64,000 bases of DNA, taken from Microbacterium sp. ET2. Lineage in GTDB: Bacteria; Actinomycetota; Actinomycetes; Actinomycetales; Microbacteriaceae. How positions within the stretch are numbered: the first letter of the stretch is position 1; each line of letters begins with the position of its first letter. Positions 26,625 through 35,867 of this stretch are shown here, one piece after another. The translations under genes and the position numbers were made by a program. The stretch is from positions 3,534,001 through 3,598,000 of the forward strand of contig NZ_CP128170.1 in assembly GCF_030347395.1 (NCBI RefSeq), written 5' to 3'. The notes below the pieces were generated by a model. The model made no database searches and was not told the DNA's origin. It saw nothing but the letters and a program-made list of their open reading frames with translations.

Positions 26625-28009
26625 GCGGTTCGGAGGCGCCCGAGATCTCGGCTGACCTCGTGATCCTCGGCGGCGGGAGCGGAGGCTACGCGGCCGCGCT
26701 CCGCGCCGCCGAGCTCGGCAAGTCGGTGATCATGATCGAGAAGGACCTGGTGGGCGGCACGTGCCTGCATCGCGGGTGCATTCCGACCAAGGCCCTCCTT
26801 CACGCCGGGGAGGTCGCCGACACGGTCCGCGACGCGGCCGAGATCGGAGTCGACGCGCAGTTCCGAGGTATCGACCCGGCCCGGGTGCGCTCGTATCGGG
26901 AGGGCATCGTCGAGAAGAAGTATCGCGGCCTGCAGAGCCTGCTGAAGACCCGGGGCGTCCGGGTCGTCGAGGGCGAGGGACGCCTGGAGGCCGGCCCCGC
27001 GGTGCGGGTCGGTGACACCGCCTACCGAGGCACCGACGTGGTCATCGCCACCGGGTCGTACAGCCGAACTCTGCCGGGCCTGGAGATCGGCGGCCGCATC
27101 CTCACGAGCGATCAGGCGCTGCAGCTGGAGGAGATACCCGAACGTGTCGTCATCCTCGGCGGCGGCGTCATCGGGGTGGAGTTCGCCAGCGTCTGGCGTT
27201 CGTTCGGCGTCGATGTGACCATCGTCGAAGGTCTGGACCACCTCGTCCCGGCCGAGGACATCAGCATGAGCAAGGCCCTCGAGCGTGCGTTCCGTCGCCG
27301 CGGGATCGGCTTCAGGCTCGGAGTCAGGTTCGCCGGCGCCACGCAGACCGCTGATGCGGTCAGCGTCTCGCTCGAGGACGGCTCGCAGCTCGAGGCGGAC
27401 TACCTGCTGGTCGCCGTCGGCCGCGGACCTGCCACGGCAGGCCTCGGTCTCGAAGACGCCGGAGTGACGCTGGATCGCGGTTTCGTCGTCACCGATGAGC
27501 GGCTCCAGACCGTTGTTCCGCACGTCTTCGCCGTCGGCGACATCGTGGCGGGCCTGCAGCTTGCCCACCGCAGCTTCCAGCAGGGCATCTTCGTCGCCGA
27601 GACGATCGCCGGAAAGAAGCCCGTCGTCGTTCCCGAGCACCTCATCCCCCGGGTCGCGTATTCCCATCCCGAGGTGGCGTCGGTCGGTATGACGGAAGCG
27701 CGGGCTGTTGAGATGCATGGCGCAGAGGCTGTGCGGTCCTACGAGTACAACCTCGCCGGAAACGCCAAGAGCGAGATCGTCGGTACCGGCGGCCTGGTCA
27801 AAGTCGTCAGACTCACCGACGGGCCGATCATCGGCGTGCATCTGGTCGGCGATCGCGTCGGGGAACTCATCACCGAGGGGCAGCTGGCCGTCGGATGGGA
27901 AGCCCACCCCGAGGACATCGCGCCGTTCATCCATGCCCACCCCACGCAGAGCGAAGCGCTCGGCGAGGCCTTCCTGGCCCTCGCCGGCAAGCCGCTCCAC
28001 GCCCTGTGA
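26621..28009 (+). CDS. lpdA: Dihydrolipoyl dehydrogenase (E3)
   Basis: FAD enzyme of 462 residues that reoxidises the lipoyl groups of 2-oxoacid dehydrogenase complexes, reducing NAD+. Seen: the N-terminal FAD motif LGGGSGGYAAALRAAELG, the redox disulfide GGTCLHRGCIPTKALLH (Cys pair about residues 47 and 52), the NAD motif VVILGGGVIGVEFASVW, a second FAD contact in HVFAVGDIVAG, and the C-terminal HAHPTQSEALGEAF with the catalytic His-Glu pair. The frame extends upstream, but the ATG at 26621 starts the family N-terminus and overlaps the pepA stop. sucB follows 94 bp later with its own leader. Confidence 0.95.
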   Translation: MSGSEAPEISADLVILGGGSGGYAAALRAAELGKSVIMIEKDLVGGTCLHRGCIPTKALLHAGEVADTVRDAAEIGVDAQFRGIDPARVRSYREGIVEKKYRGLQSLLKTRGVRVVEGEGRLEAGPAVRVGDTAYRGTDVVIATGSYSRTLPGLEIGGRILTSDQALQLEEIPERVVILGGGVIGVEFASVWRSFGVDVTIVEGLDHLVPAEDISMSKALERAFRRRGIGFRLGVRFAGATQTADAVSVSLEDGSQLEADYLLVAVGRGPATAGLGLEDAGVTLDRGFVVTDERLQTVVPHVFAVGDIVAGLQLAHRSFQQGIFVAETIAGKKPVVVPEHLIPRVAYSHPEVASVGMTEARAVEMHGAEAVRSYEYNLAGNAKSEIVGTGGLVKVVRLTDGPIIGVHLVGDRVGELITEGQLAVGWEAHPEDIAPFIHAHPTQSEALGEAFLALAGKPLHAL

Positions 28010-28061
28010 CCCTGACAAGTCGCGCCGGTGCAGTCCTGACACGGGCCTGCGGGCGCATCAC

Positions 28062-28067
28062 TAAGCT
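28062..28067 (+). promoter_or_regulatory. -10 element for sucB
   Basis: TAAGCT about 36 bp before the sucB ATG. Unlike many neighbours this promoter gives a leader, carrying an AAGGAG ribosome site. Confidence 0.45.
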
Positions 28068-28103
28068 AGACAAGACATCGGCAACCCCGAAGGAGACAAG
28101 CCC

Positions 28104-29918
28104 ATGAGCACATCCGTGGTCCTCCCCGCGCTCGGCGAGAGCGTCACAGAGGGAACGGTCACCCGCTGGCTCAAGAAGGTCGGTGACACCGTGCAGGCCG
28201 ACGAGGGGCTCCTCGAGATCTCCACGGACAAGGTCGACACGGAGATCCCCTCTCCGATCAGCGGTGTGATCGAGGAGATCCTGGTCGACGAGGACGAGAC
28301 GGTCGAGGTCGGCGCCGTCCTCGCCAAGATCGGCGACGGCTCCGGGGGTGGCGAGGCCCCCGCCCCGGCCGATGCGCAGGAAGAGCCCGCGTCGGCCGAG
28401 CCTGCGCAGGCGGAGGCGCCCGCCGCTGAGACGGCCGAGCCTGCCGACGGTCCCTCGGACGACGGTCCCGCAGCTCCCGCCCAGGCAGCGCCATCGGATT
28501 CCACCTCCAGCGGCGGGACCGAAGTCGTTCTGCCCGAACTCGGCGAGAGCGTCACGGAGGGCACGGTCACGCGCTGGCTGAAGCAGGTCGGTGACGCGGT
28601 CGACGTCGACGAGCCGCTGCTGGAGATCTCGACCGACAAGGTCGACACCGAGATCCCCTCCCCCGTCAAGGGCATCCTCCAGGAGATCCTCGTGCAGGAG
28701 GACGAGACGATCGCTGTCGGCTCGGCCCTCGCCCGCATCGGTGACGGTGCCGCGCCGTCCGCGCCCGCGCCGGCCCAGGAGGCTCCCGCCGAGGAGAAGC
28801 CCGCCGAGCCGGCCCCCGCCGGTGAGGAGAAGCGTTCCGACGAAAAGGCCGCCGAGGAGAAGCCCGCCGAGGAGGTCGCGCCCGTCCCTGAGAAGGTCGT
28901 CGCGCACGCGCCGGTCTCCACGGGGGTCGCCACCGAGCAGGAACCGGCCCCCTCGAGCACTCCGTCGTCGGCCGCACCGGCGACCTCTTCCGGCGACGAC
29001 GAGGTGGCCTACGTCACCCCGCTCGTGCGCCGGCTCGCTGCGCAGCAGGGCGTCGATCTGGCTTCGGTCAAGGGCACCGGCGTCGGCGGTCGCATCCGCA
29101 AGGAGGACGTGCTGAAGGCCGCTGAGGACGCCAAGGCACCGGCTCCCGCCGCCACAGCGTCGGCGCCCGCCGCCCCGGCCCGCACCCCGCTGGAGGTCTC
29201 GCCGTTGCGGGGCACGACCCAGCCGATGTCGCGGCTGCGCAAGGTGCTCGCCGAGCGGGCCGTGGCGTCGATGCAGGCGACTGCCCAGCTCACCACCGTC
29301 GTCGAGGTGGATGTCACCAAGCTCTCCGGCTTCCGAGACCGTGTGAAGGGCGACTTCCAGTCCAAGACCGGCGACAAGCTCTCGTTCCTGCCGTTCTTCG
29401 CGCTCGCTGCGGCGGAGGCTCTCCAGGCCTTCCCCATCATCAACAGCACGGTCGACGGAACGAACATCGTCTACCCGGCGAGCGAGAACCTCTCGATCGC
29501 CGTCGACACCGAGCGCGGCCTCCTCACCCCCGTCCTGCGGGACGCGGCGTCGAAGAACCTCGCTCAGATCGCCCATGAGATCGCCGACCTCGCCGCGCGC
29601 ACGCGCGACAACAAGCTGAAGCCCGACGAGCTGGCCGGCGGCACCTTCACGCTGACCAACACCGGATCGCGCGGTGCGCTGTTCGACACTCCGGTGGTCT
29701 TCCTCCCGCAGTCGGCGATTCTCGGCACGGGCATCGTCGTCAAGCGTCCGGGTGTGGTGTCGGTCGACGGTCGCGATGCGATTTCGGTCCGGTCGTACGT
29801 CTACCTCGCGCTGTCCTACGACCACCGGGTCATCGACGGGGCGGATGCCGCGCGGTTCCTGGGCGCCGTCAAGGCCCGTCTGGAGGAGGCGGACTTCGAG
29901 GGCGACCTCGGCATCTGA
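28104..29918 (+). CDS. sucB: Dihydrolipoamide acyltransferase (E2), 2-oxoglutarate dehydrogenase type
   Basis: A 604-residue E2 core subunit. Two lipoyl domains (about residues 2-79 and 140-217) each carry the lipoylated Lys in [12 protein letters not shown]. They are joined by long Ala/Pro/Glu-rich linkers. A peripheral subunit-binding domain follows ([14 protein letters not shown] to [10 protein letters not shown], about 301-345), then the trimeric catalytic domain ending with the active-site [22 protein letters not shown] before the ATG decides the start. lpd is just upstream and aceE lies at 47.6 kb. In actinobacteria the same E2 can serve both pyruvate and 2-oxoglutarate dehydrogenase, so pyruvate is an alternative substrate. 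Confidence 0.93.
   Translation: MSTSVVLPALGESVTEGTVTRWLKKVGDTVQADEGLLEISTDKVDTEIPSPISGVIEEILVDEDETVEVGAVLAKIGDGSGGGEAPAPADAQEEPASAEPAQAEAPAAETAEPADGPSDDGPAAPAQAAPSDSTSSGGTEVVLPELGESVTEGTVTRWLKQVGDAVDVDEPLLEISTDKVDTEIPSPVKGILQEILVQEDETIAVGSALARIGDGAAPSAPAPAQEAPAEEKPAEPAPAGEEKRSDEKAAEEKPAEEVAPVPEKVVAHAPVSTGVATEQEPAPSSTPSSAAPATSSGDDEVAYVTPLVRRLAAQQGVDLASVKGTGVGGRIRKEDVLKAAEDAKAPAPAATASAPAAPARTPLEVSPLRGTTQPMSRLRKVLAERAVASMQATAQLTTVVEVDVTKLSGFRDRVKGDFQSKTGDKLSFLPFFALAAAEALQAFPIINSTVDGTNIVYPASENLSIAVDTERGLLTPVLRDAASKNLAQIAHEIADLAARTRDNKLKPDELAGGTFTLTNTGSRGALFDTPVVFLPQSAILGTGIVVKRPGVVSVDGRDAISVRSYVYLALSYDHRVIDGADAARFLGAVKARLEEADFEGDLGI
28107..28753 (+). repeat. Tandem duplication of the lipoyl-domain sequence in sucB
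   Basis: Segments 28107-28340 and about 28521-28753 encode near-identical lipoyl domains ([15 protein letters not shown] and [12 protein letters not shown] in both) and are clearly alike at the DNA level, a domain duplication common in E2 proteins. Confidence 0.85.
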
Positions 29919-29937
29919 CCCACAGCGGCGCTGCGCC

Positions 29938-29977
29938 ACGCGGGGGCGACATCGTGATCACGATGTCGCCCCCGCGT
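29938..29977. terminator. 40-bp perfect palindrome between sucB and a convergent gene
   Basis: Perfectly self-complementary over 40 bp, centred on TGATCA at 29955-29960. The centre contains the stop codon of the minus-strand gene, and one arm encodes its last six residues. It lies 20 bp after the sucB stop, so it should act as a bidirectional terminator. Confidence 0.75.
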
Positions 29978-31322
29978 CGTAGATGTCGCGAATGACCCAG
30001 TGCTCGCCGATGCGGACGATGACGACGAGCTGCGACGCCGGAGAAGCACCCGCCGTGTCGGTGGCGTCCACGCGCAGAACCGCCGCTCCGCCCAGGTCGT
30101 CGAGGAACGTCACGGCCCTCGCGTCGGCCGGCAGGTCGGCTGCCCCGCGTGGCAGCGCACGCGTCGGATCGGCAACCATTTCGGCGAGACAAGCGGCCTC
30201 CGCGTCGCACGCTGCGCGAGCGCTCAACAGCTCGTCGGTCACCACGATGAGGTGATCGGGCGTGGCGGGGGGCGGGGCAGCGTCATCGATCGCTGTGTCG
30301 GTGCTCGACGCGTCGGTGTCCGCATCGAACGTCGGCGAGGGCGACGAACCTTGCGCCGGTTCCCGCGCCGTCACCACGGGCTCGGCCGCTGCCGGCGGCT
30401 CCGCGTCGCTCGGCCATGTCAGCCCCACGGCGAGCACCATCGCTGCAGCACCCGCTGCGACGATGAGTCCCCGACGTCGTGATCGGGGTCGCCGTACGTT
30501 GACAGCCCGCCAGACGCCGGTGGTCGCCCGGGAGACGGTCTCGCCGAGGTCGCGGTCCATCAGTGTCGAGACACGGGCGAGCAGTCCCTGACCACGGATG
30601 TCGCCGGCAGCCGCTGCCCTCGCCGCTGCCCGCGACCCCCTACGGGTCGGCAGAGGTCGGGCAGTGACGCCGAGCACAGCGCCATCCCGCAGCGACGGAA
30701 TGCTCTTGGCCCCGACGCGAAGGGGCTGCGGTGCGGTCAGAGCGAACAGCCGCGCCTCGAGTGCCTGGGCATCGCGTTCGTGCAGGTCAGCCTGAGCCAG
30801 TGCCGCGAGGCCGTCGCGCAGCACGTCGCTCCATGCCGGAAACCCCCCGACGAGGAGACGGAAGATCTCAGCGGACTCGGATGGCCCGGCCGGCTGCAGC
30901 GCCAGCACCGGGCGCGCCTCGTCGGTGAGCCACCAGGTCCCGGCTGTCTCTCCGGCCGTCGCTCCGGCGTCGAGGTGGCCGCGCAGCACACTGACGGCGA
31001 GGGTGAGAGCCTCGCCCGCCGACAGCGGGTCATCGTCCTCGGAACGACGCCTCACGACGTCGATGACCCGTTCGCTGCAGATCGGGAACAGTGCCGCATG
31101 GCCCGCCGCCGTTCTCACGAGGTCGGCGGGGGTGAGAAGATGCTCCGATTCCGAGGCCCGCCATCCCGCCCAGTGCGTGCCGAGCGCACTCGCATCCACG
31201 AGAAGCCACGCAGCGCCCTCGGTGTCACGCACCACTTCTCCGGGCCACGGCGCGCTGGTGTCATCCAGCCGTCGCACCGGACGGTAGGACCGCAGCAGCG
31301 CGTGCTCGGAATCGATCGCCAT
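29958..31322 (-). CDS. Uncharacterised protein with one membrane helix
   Basis: A 454-residue protein of unknown function. Residues 1-230 are soluble (EHALLRSYRPVRRLDDTSAPWPGE, then helices) and suggest a degenerate kinase-like or adaptor fold, though no catalytic motif was seen. A basic stretch (RRPRSRRRG) precedes a single membrane helix (about 290-308, LIVAAGAAAMVLAVGLTW). An Ala/Pro/Ser/Thr-rich linker then leads to a C-terminal domain (about 350-454) with a Cys pair in ARAACDAEAACLAEMV. The order cytosolic domain, helix, extracytoplasmic domain is likely. The start could be the GTG at 31325 or the ATG at 31322. DUF4191 is divergent. Confidence 0.75.
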   Translation of the reverse strand: MAIDSEHALLRSYRPVRRLDDTSAPWPGEVVRDTEGAAWLLVDASALGTHWAGWRASESEHLLTPADLVRTAAGHAALFPICSERVIDVVRRRSEDDDPLSAGEALTLAVSVLRGHLDAGATAGETAGTWWLTDEARPVLALQPAGPSESAEIFRLLVGGFPAWSDVLRDGLAALAQADLHERDAQALEARLFALTAPQPLRVGAKSIPSLRDGAVLGVTARPLPTRRGSRAAARAAAAGDIRGQGLLARVSTLMDRDLGETVSRATTGVWRAVNVRRPRSRRRGLIVAAGAAAMVLAVGLTWPSDAEPPAAAEPVVTAREPAQGSSPSPTFDADTDASSTDTAIDDAAPPPATPDHLIVVTDELLSARAACDAEAACLAEMVADPTRALPRGAADLPADARAVTFLDDLGGAAVLRVDATDTAGASPASQLVVIVRIGEHWVIRDIYDAGATS

Positions 31323-31432
31323 CACCCCAGATTCGTGTCTGCGACTCTCAACGTGTCCGCGCTCCCCCCGAACTGTGGACAGCGGGACTCGTTCCCGGTC
31401 TTGTGCAGGAGTGGTCGCCAGGGCCGGAAAGG

Positions 31433-31438
31433 TAGGCT
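31433..31438 (+). promoter_or_regulatory. -10 element, leaderless DUF4191 gene
   Basis: TAGGCT, 6 nt before the ATG at 31445. Confidence 0.6.
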
Positions 31439-31444
31439 GGAATC

Positions 31445-32155
31445 ATGGCCGCACGCAGTACCGCCCCCGAGAAGCGTCCCGGGTTCTTCTCGCAGATCCG
31501 CACCCTCTACACCTTCACGGTCCAGGCGTACCGCTGGCTGCCCTGGGCCCTCGTCGGCATCCTCATCGGCGGTACCCTCCTGGGTGTCGCGCTCGGTGCG
31601 CTGATCCCGCCGGGAGCGATCTGGAGCATCATCCTGTGGGGCATCACGGGCTTCATGTTCGGCATCCTCGCGGCGCTGATGACCATGACGCGGCTGTCGA
31701 CGAAGGCGATGTATCGCAAGATCGACGGCATGCCCGGCGCCACCGGCTACGTGCTGTCGAGCGCCCTTGGTCGCCGCTGGCGCGCATCGGAGATGCCGGT
31801 GGGCATCAACCCCAAGACTCAGGAGGCCGTCTACCGCGCGATAGGCCGTGGCGGCATCGTGATCGTCGGTGAAGGGGCGCGGGGGCGGCTCACCCGGCTC
31901 GTGAACGAGGAGCGCGGAAAGGCGCAGCGCGTGGCATCCGGTGTTCCCGTCACCGTGCTGTACGTCGGTCACGGCGACGACGAGGTGCCGATCGGCAAGC
32001 TCGCTCCTGCCATCAAGTCCCTCCCGAAGAAGATCGACCGCGCCACCATGGCGGCCGTGGTGAAGCGGATGGACTCGGTGTCGCAGTCGGTTGCGTCGCT
32101 GCCGATCCCCAAGGGCATCGACCCGCAGCGCGTGCGCGCCCCCCGTCCTCGCTGA
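31445..32155 (+). CDS. DUF4191 membrane protein
   Basis: A 236-residue actinobacterial protein of unknown function. Two membrane helices lie close together (about residues 33-55 and 60-82: WALVGILIGGTLLGVALGAL, then IILWGITGFMFGILAALMTM). A long basic C-terminal region (about 90-236) follows, presumably cytosolic, with the conserved GRGGIVIVGEGARGRLTRLVNEE block. The family is often found near lipoate or 2-oxoacid dehydrogenase genes, which fits sucB and lpd upstream. It converges on the RDD gene with only 4 bp between stops, both inside one hairpin. Confidence 0.87.
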   Translation: MAARSTAPEKRPGFFSQIRTLYTFTVQAYRWLPWALVGILIGGTLLGVALGALIPPGAIWSIILWGITGFMFGILAALMTMTRLSTKAMYRKIDGMPGATGYVLSSALGRRWRASEMPVGINPKTQEAVYRAIGRGGIVIVGEGARGRLTRLVNEERGKAQRVASGVPVTVLYVGHGDDEVPIGKLAPAIKSLPKKIDRATMAAVVKRMDSVSQSVASLPIPKGIDPQRVRAPRPR

Positions 32156-32179
32156 GCGCTCAGTCCCGGATGAGGACGG
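32143..32179. terminator. Hairpin over both stop codons of DUF4191 and RDD genes
   Basis: Outer arms CCGTCCTC/GAGGACGG enclose an inner 12-bp palindrome CTGAGCGCTCAG that holds both convergent stop codons. Confidence 0.55.
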
Positions 32180-32552
32180 TGGCCGCCGCCTTGTCGTGAA
32201 GGCCGCGCTGATCCGCGTCCCAGACCACCGCGGGGATGACGAGGATCAACAGGATCGTGCGCAGCACCGGCCGCCACAGCCCCACCCACCCGCCGTCGAG
32301 GCGCACCAGTCGCATCCCGAAGATGCGGTGGCCGGGGCTTCCCTGCAGCGTCGGGAGGAAGACGATCTGAATGGCGCCGAAGATCATCAGAATCGCCAGG
32401 GCATCCCACCCGAAGAATCCCGAGATCAGATATGCGGCACCGTAGTCGATGAACAGTGCGCCCACGCGCCGGCCGAGGCGGCCGATCGATCCGGCGCCCT
32501 CACGGGGGCGTCCCAGCCGCTCCCCGGGATAGTCCTGTGCGCTGGCGACCAC
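32160..32552 (-). CDS. RDD-family membrane protein
   Basis: A 130-residue membrane protein with three predicted helices. The first helix follows [18 protein letters not shown], where the Arg and Asp are the RDD signature. The second is in [16 protein letters not shown], and the last is in [32 protein letters not shown] between helices is the other family landmark. Role unknown; relatives have been linked to ion transport. The GTG at 32552 has a leaderless -10 element. It is divergent from glnA1 at 32689. Confidence 0.88.
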   Translation of the reverse strand: MVASAQDYPGERLGRPREGAGSIGRLGRRVGALFIDYGAAYLISGFFGWDALAILMIFGAIQIVFLPTLQGSPGHRIFGMRLVRLDGGWVGLWRPVLRTILLILVIPAVVWDADQRGLHDKAAATVLIRD

Positions 32553-32558
32553 GATTCC

Positions 32559-32564
32559 ACACTA
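32559..32564 (-). promoter_or_regulatory. -10 element, leaderless RDD gene
   Basis: TAGTGT on the minus strand, 6 nt before the GTG at 32552. Confidence 0.55.
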
Positions 32565-32688
32565 CCGTCGGTGGGCGCGTAACATGCCGGAAACAAAGGT
32601 GTCACGGTCGGGCAATCCCCTGCCGATACCGTGCCTCAAGGCCCGCTCGGCGGGCGGCAGTTCCCGATGCCCTACCTCTGGAGTCTCC

Positions 32689-34113
32689 ATGTTCAGTGAT
32701 TCATCCGAGGTGCTGCGGTTCATCAAGGACGAGGACGTCAAGTTCCTCGACATCCGTTTCACGGACCTCCCTGGTGTCCAGCAGCACTTCAACATTCCGG
32801 CCGCCACCGTCGACGAGGAGTTCTTCACTGTCGGGCAGCTGTTCGACGGGTCCTCGATCCGTGGGTTCGCGAACATCCACGAGTCCGACATGCAGCTCAT
32901 CCCCGACGTCTCGACGGCCTACCTCGACCCCTTCCGCGAGGCGAAGACGCTGGTCATGGTCTTCGACATCTACAACCCGCGCAACGGCGAGATCTACGCC
33001 AAGGACCCCCGTCAGGTCGCCAAGAAGGCTGAGAAGTACCTCGCCTCCACCGGCATCGCCGACACCGCGTTCTTCGCTCCCGAGGCGGAGTTCTACATCT
33101 TCGACGACGTCCGCTTCGACGTGAAGCAGAACTCCAGCTTCTACTCCGTCGACTCGGAGGAGGGCGCCTGGAACACAGGCCGGGTCGAAGAGGGCGGCAA
33201 CCTGGCCAACAAGACCCCGTACAAGGGCGGCTACTTCCCGGTCTCCCCCGTCGACAAGACCGCCGATCTGCGCGACGACATCAGCCTCAAGCTCATCGAG
33301 TCGGGATTGCAGCTCGAGCGCGCGCACCACGAGGTGGGCACCGGCGGTCAGCAGGAGATCAACTACCGCTTCGACACCATGGTCCACGCGGCCGACGACA
33401 TCCTGAAGTTCAAGTACATCGTCAAGAACACCGCCGAGCAGTGGGGGAAGGTCGCGACCTTCATGCCCAAGCCCCTCTTCGGTGACAACGGATCGGGTAT
33501 GCACACCCACCAGTCGCTGTGGAACGACGGCAAGCCGCTCTTCTACGACGAGAAGGGCTATGGCGGCCTGTCGGACATCGCGCGCTGGTATATCGGCGGC
33601 ATTCTCGCCCACGCTCCCGCGGTGCTCGCCTTCACCAACCCGACGCTGAACAGCTACCACCGTCTGGTCAAGGGCTTCGAGGCCCCGGTGAACCTGGTCT
33701 ACTCGGCCGGAAACCGCTCGGCGGCGATCCGCATCCCGATCACGGGGTCCAACCCCAAGGCCAAGCGCATCGAGTTCCGCGCGCCGGACGCCTCGGGAAA
33801 CCCCTACCTGGCCTTCGCCGCACAGCTGATGGCGGGGATCGACGGCATCAAGAACCGCATCGAGCCGCACGAGCCGGTGGATAAGGACCTGTACGAGCTG
33901 CCGCCCGAGGAAGCCCGGGGCATCCCGCAGGTGCCGAACTCGCTGCAGGACTCGCTGGACGCGCTGGCGGCTGACCACCAGTTCCTCCTCGAGGGGGGCG
34001 TCTTCACGCCGGAGCTCATCGAGACCTGGATCGAGTACAAGATCGAGAACGAGATCCGGCCGATGGCGCAGCGCCCGCACCCGTTCGAGTTCGAGCTGTA
34101 CTTCGGGGTCTGA
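32689..34113 (+). CDS. glnA: Glutamine synthetase, type I (GlnA1)
   Basis: A 474-residue subunit of the dodecameric enzyme making glutamine from glutamate, ammonia and ATP. Seen: [17 protein letters not shown] near the N-terminus, the metal-site [10 protein letters not shown], the substrate segment [29 protein letters not shown], and the adenylylation site DLYELPPEE (Tyr about residue 402), the expected target of GlnE encoded at 37847. The frame extends upstream to 32584, but TGGAG six bases before the ATG at 32689 and the family N-terminus fix the start. A terminator follows. Confidence 0.97.
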   Translation: MFSDSSEVLRFIKDEDVKFLDIRFTDLPGVQQHFNIPAATVDEEFFTVGQLFDGSSIRGFANIHESDMQLIPDVSTAYLDPFREAKTLVMVFDIYNPRNGEIYAKDPRQVAKKAEKYLASTGIADTAFFAPEAEFYIFDDVRFDVKQNSSFYSVDSEEGAWNTGRVEEGGNLANKTPYKGGYFPVSPVDKTADLRDDISLKLIESGLQLERAHHEVGTGGQQEINYRFDTMVHAADDILKFKYIVKNTAEQWGKVATFMPKPLFGDNGSGMHTHQSLWNDGKPLFYDEKGYGGLSDIARWYIGGILAHAPAVLAFTNPTLNSYHRLVKGFEAPVNLVYSAGNRSAAIRIPITGSNPKAKRIEFRAPDASGNPYLAFAAQLMAGIDGIKNRIEPHEPVDKDLYELPPEEARGIPQVPNSLQDSLDALAADHQFLLEGGVFTPELIETWIEYKIENEIRPMAQRPHPFEFELYFGV

Positions 34114-34128
34114 CACCCGGAGCGACCT

Positions 34129-34168
34129 CACTCCCCGAGCCCCGCACACCGCGGGCGCTCGGGGGAGT
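34129..34168 (+). terminator. Terminator after glnA1
   Basis: CTCCCCGAGC at 34131-34140 pairs with GCTCGGGGGAG at 34157-34167 about 17 bp after the glnA1 stop. Confidence 0.65.
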
Positions 34169-34255
34169 TCGTCATTCCGGCGTATCACCTCGCCCGCTCT
34201 GCGGCTCTCCCTCGTGTGCGCACGAGTGCACGCCCACGCAGAGAAAGGCGACATC

Positions 34256-34489
34256 ATGTCAATCAACGGCGACGCGCAGGGCACGGGCGAAGAGGCATCG
34301 GGCCCCTTCGTGATGCTGGTCAATGCCGACGGCACCCCGTTCACCGGCTACGCCGAGGACGGCGGCGGGATCGGCGGTCACCTGCTCGGTCAGGTCTGCC
34401 ACAATCACGTCCTCACCGAGGTCTACGCCGACTTCGACGGCGAGGGACACCTGGCCGGCATGCACACGCACGACGTGGGCAGCTGCTGA
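34256..34489 (+). CDS. Small His/Cys-containing protein of unknown function
   Basis: A 77-residue soluble protein. The N-terminal 25 residues are small and polar, followed by GPFVMLVNADGTPFTGYAEDGGG. The C-terminal half has LGQVCHNHVLTEVYADFDG and ends MHTHDVGSC, so two Cys and several His are grouped in a way that could bind a metal. No family was recognised. GAGAAAGG before the ATG at 34256 gives a normal ribosome site. It sits between the glnA1 terminator and a leaderless membrane protein gene, so it is probably transcribed alone. Confidence 0.7.
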   Translation: MSINGDAQGTGEEASGPFVMLVNADGTPFTGYAEDGGGIGGHLLGQVCHNHVLTEVYADFDGEGHLAGMHTHDVGSC

Positions 34490-34508
34490 GCAACCTCTCC
34501 CGCAGCGC

Positions 34509-34514
34509 TACGGT
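34509..34514 (+). promoter_or_regulatory. -10 element, leaderless membrane protein gene
   Basis: TACGGT, 6 nt before the GTG at 34521. It marks that GTG as the start within a longer open frame. Confidence 0.5.
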
Positions 34515-34520
34515 GTAACG

Positions 34521-35867
34521 GTGCGGGAGATCATCCGGATGGGGCTTCGGCTCCTCGCAGCCCACTGGCCCGCACTGCTGGCCTGGTATCTCGCGGGGTC
34601 GCTCGGGCGTTACCTGTCGATCCAGCTCGCCGGCTTCGTGGGCGGGTATTCGGCGCTCGGCGGCATCCTGCTCCTTCCGCTGGCGATCCTCGCCAAGCTC
34701 GTCAGCCTCGTGGCGATGTTCCTCGTCCTCAGGGACGGGATGCTGCGGCTGAACGCCATCGCCCCGAACCCGGTGGACCGTGGTGCGCGCCTGCGCGCCT
34801 TCCGCGACGCTCTCCTGTCCGCTGTCCTGCCGTTCATCGCGGTCTACGCCGTGCTCGGCTTCCTCATCGACGACGTCGGCGCCTACCTGCGGGTGGCACT
34901 CGCGGTGCAGACCGATCGGCAATGGGCCGCCATCGTGGAAGAAGCCGCGGTAGACACCTCCGGGGCGGTGGACAGCCTCACCTGGGAGCCATGGACGATC
35001 GCCGTCGTCGTGCTCGCCTTCGCCGGACGCTGGGCGTGGAAGCGGTGGCACCAGGCCCTGCCCCGATGGACCGCGCTGATCGCGACCTACCTCGAAGCGC
35101 TGTGGATCTTCCTCGCCGCGTACTTCATCGGCGAGGCCCTCGGGCAGGTGACCGCCTGGGTCGACACACGCCAGGCGATGGTCTGGCTCGCCGATCTCCG
35201 GCAGGCGGTCGGTGATCTGTTCGCGCCGCTCGGGTGGACCTGGGACGCGGCGGAGTGGCTCCTCGGCCAGGCCGGCGCGGTGCTCTTCGTCCCCCTGGCC
35301 TGGTTGACGATCGCCGGCGTCATCTACGGTCGCACCGTCTCGCCGCAGGGGGTGCAGCTGCGCGGTGGGCTCGTCGACCGCGCCCGAACGCGCTACGGCT
35401 CGCTCCCCCAGCGGCTCCGCCGCCGCCTGGTCGATCTCGGCTCGGAGGTCGGCGGCCGATTCCGACCGATCTGGCAGGCGATCCTCCTCATGTGGCGCGG
35501 CGGCCCCCTCCTCGTCGGCGGGTATGTGCTGCTCTACACCGCCGTCCTCTTCGTCGGGGAAGGGCTCCGAGTGCTCCTCACCCGATGGGTCGGGCCCCAC
35601 GACCTCTTCGATTTCTGGGTCGTCGCGGCCACTCCCCTCTTCCTCGTCGTTCCGCTCATCGTCGAGCCGCTGCGCACCGTCCTCATCGCCGCGACGTACG
35701 ACGCGACGGTGGGCGCGCTGATCGGGGCGCCGGTGGTGTCGTCAGGGGACGACCTCGAGTCGGAGGAAGCGCGGCAGCTCGTCCGGGACGGTGAGCTCCA
35801 CGCCGAACGGGCCGCGGGCGTCGTCGGGGACGAGGTAGGGCACCTCGAGGGTGAACGGGGCCTCTGA
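34521..35867 (+). CDS. Polytopic membrane protein of unknown function
   Basis: A 448-residue protein with about eight or nine predicted helices. The first segment REIIRMGLRLLAAHWPALLAWYL resembles the start of other actinobacterial permease-like proteins with no assigned function. Long amphipathic loops separate the helices, and a basic stretch (PQRLRRRLVDLGSEVGGRFRPI) lies near residue 300. The last 42 residues are hydrophilic and encoded over the end of a convergent gene: the two genes overlap tail to tail by 126 bp (35742-35867). The frame is open upstream to 34323, but the leaderless -10 element selects the GTG at 34521. Confidence 0.78.
   Translation: MREIIRMGLRLLAAHWPALLAWYLAGSLGRYLSIQLAGFVGGYSALGGILLLPLAILAKLVSLVAMFLVLRDGMLRLNAIAPNPVDRGARLRAFRDALLSAVLPFIAVYAVLGFLIDDVGAYLRVALAVQTDRQWAAIVEEAAVDTSGAVDSLTWEPWTIAVVVLAFAGRWAWKRWHQALPRWTALIATYLEALWIFLAAYFIGEALGQVTAWVDTRQAMVWLADLRQAVGDLFAPLGWTWDAAEWLLGQAGAVLFVPLAWLTIAGVIYGRTVSPQGVQLRGGLVDRARTRYGSLPQRLRRRLVDLGSEVGGRFRPIWQAILLMWRGGPLLVGGYVLLYTAVLFVGEGLRVLLTRWVGPHDLFDFWVVAATPLFLVVPLIVEPLRTVLIAATYDATVGALIGAPVVSSGDDLESEEARQLVRDGELHAERAAGVVGDEVGHLEGERGL

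Noticed and set aside
26450..28042. 530-residue open frame antisense to lpd
   Set aside because: The complement of a dihydrolipoyl dehydrogenase with all motifs; composition typical of a shadow frame.
27927..29939. 670-residue open frame antisense to sucB
   Set aside because: Low-complexity Arg/Gly/Leu/Asp composition from the complement of the lipoyl domains and linkers. The plus-strand E2 is certain.
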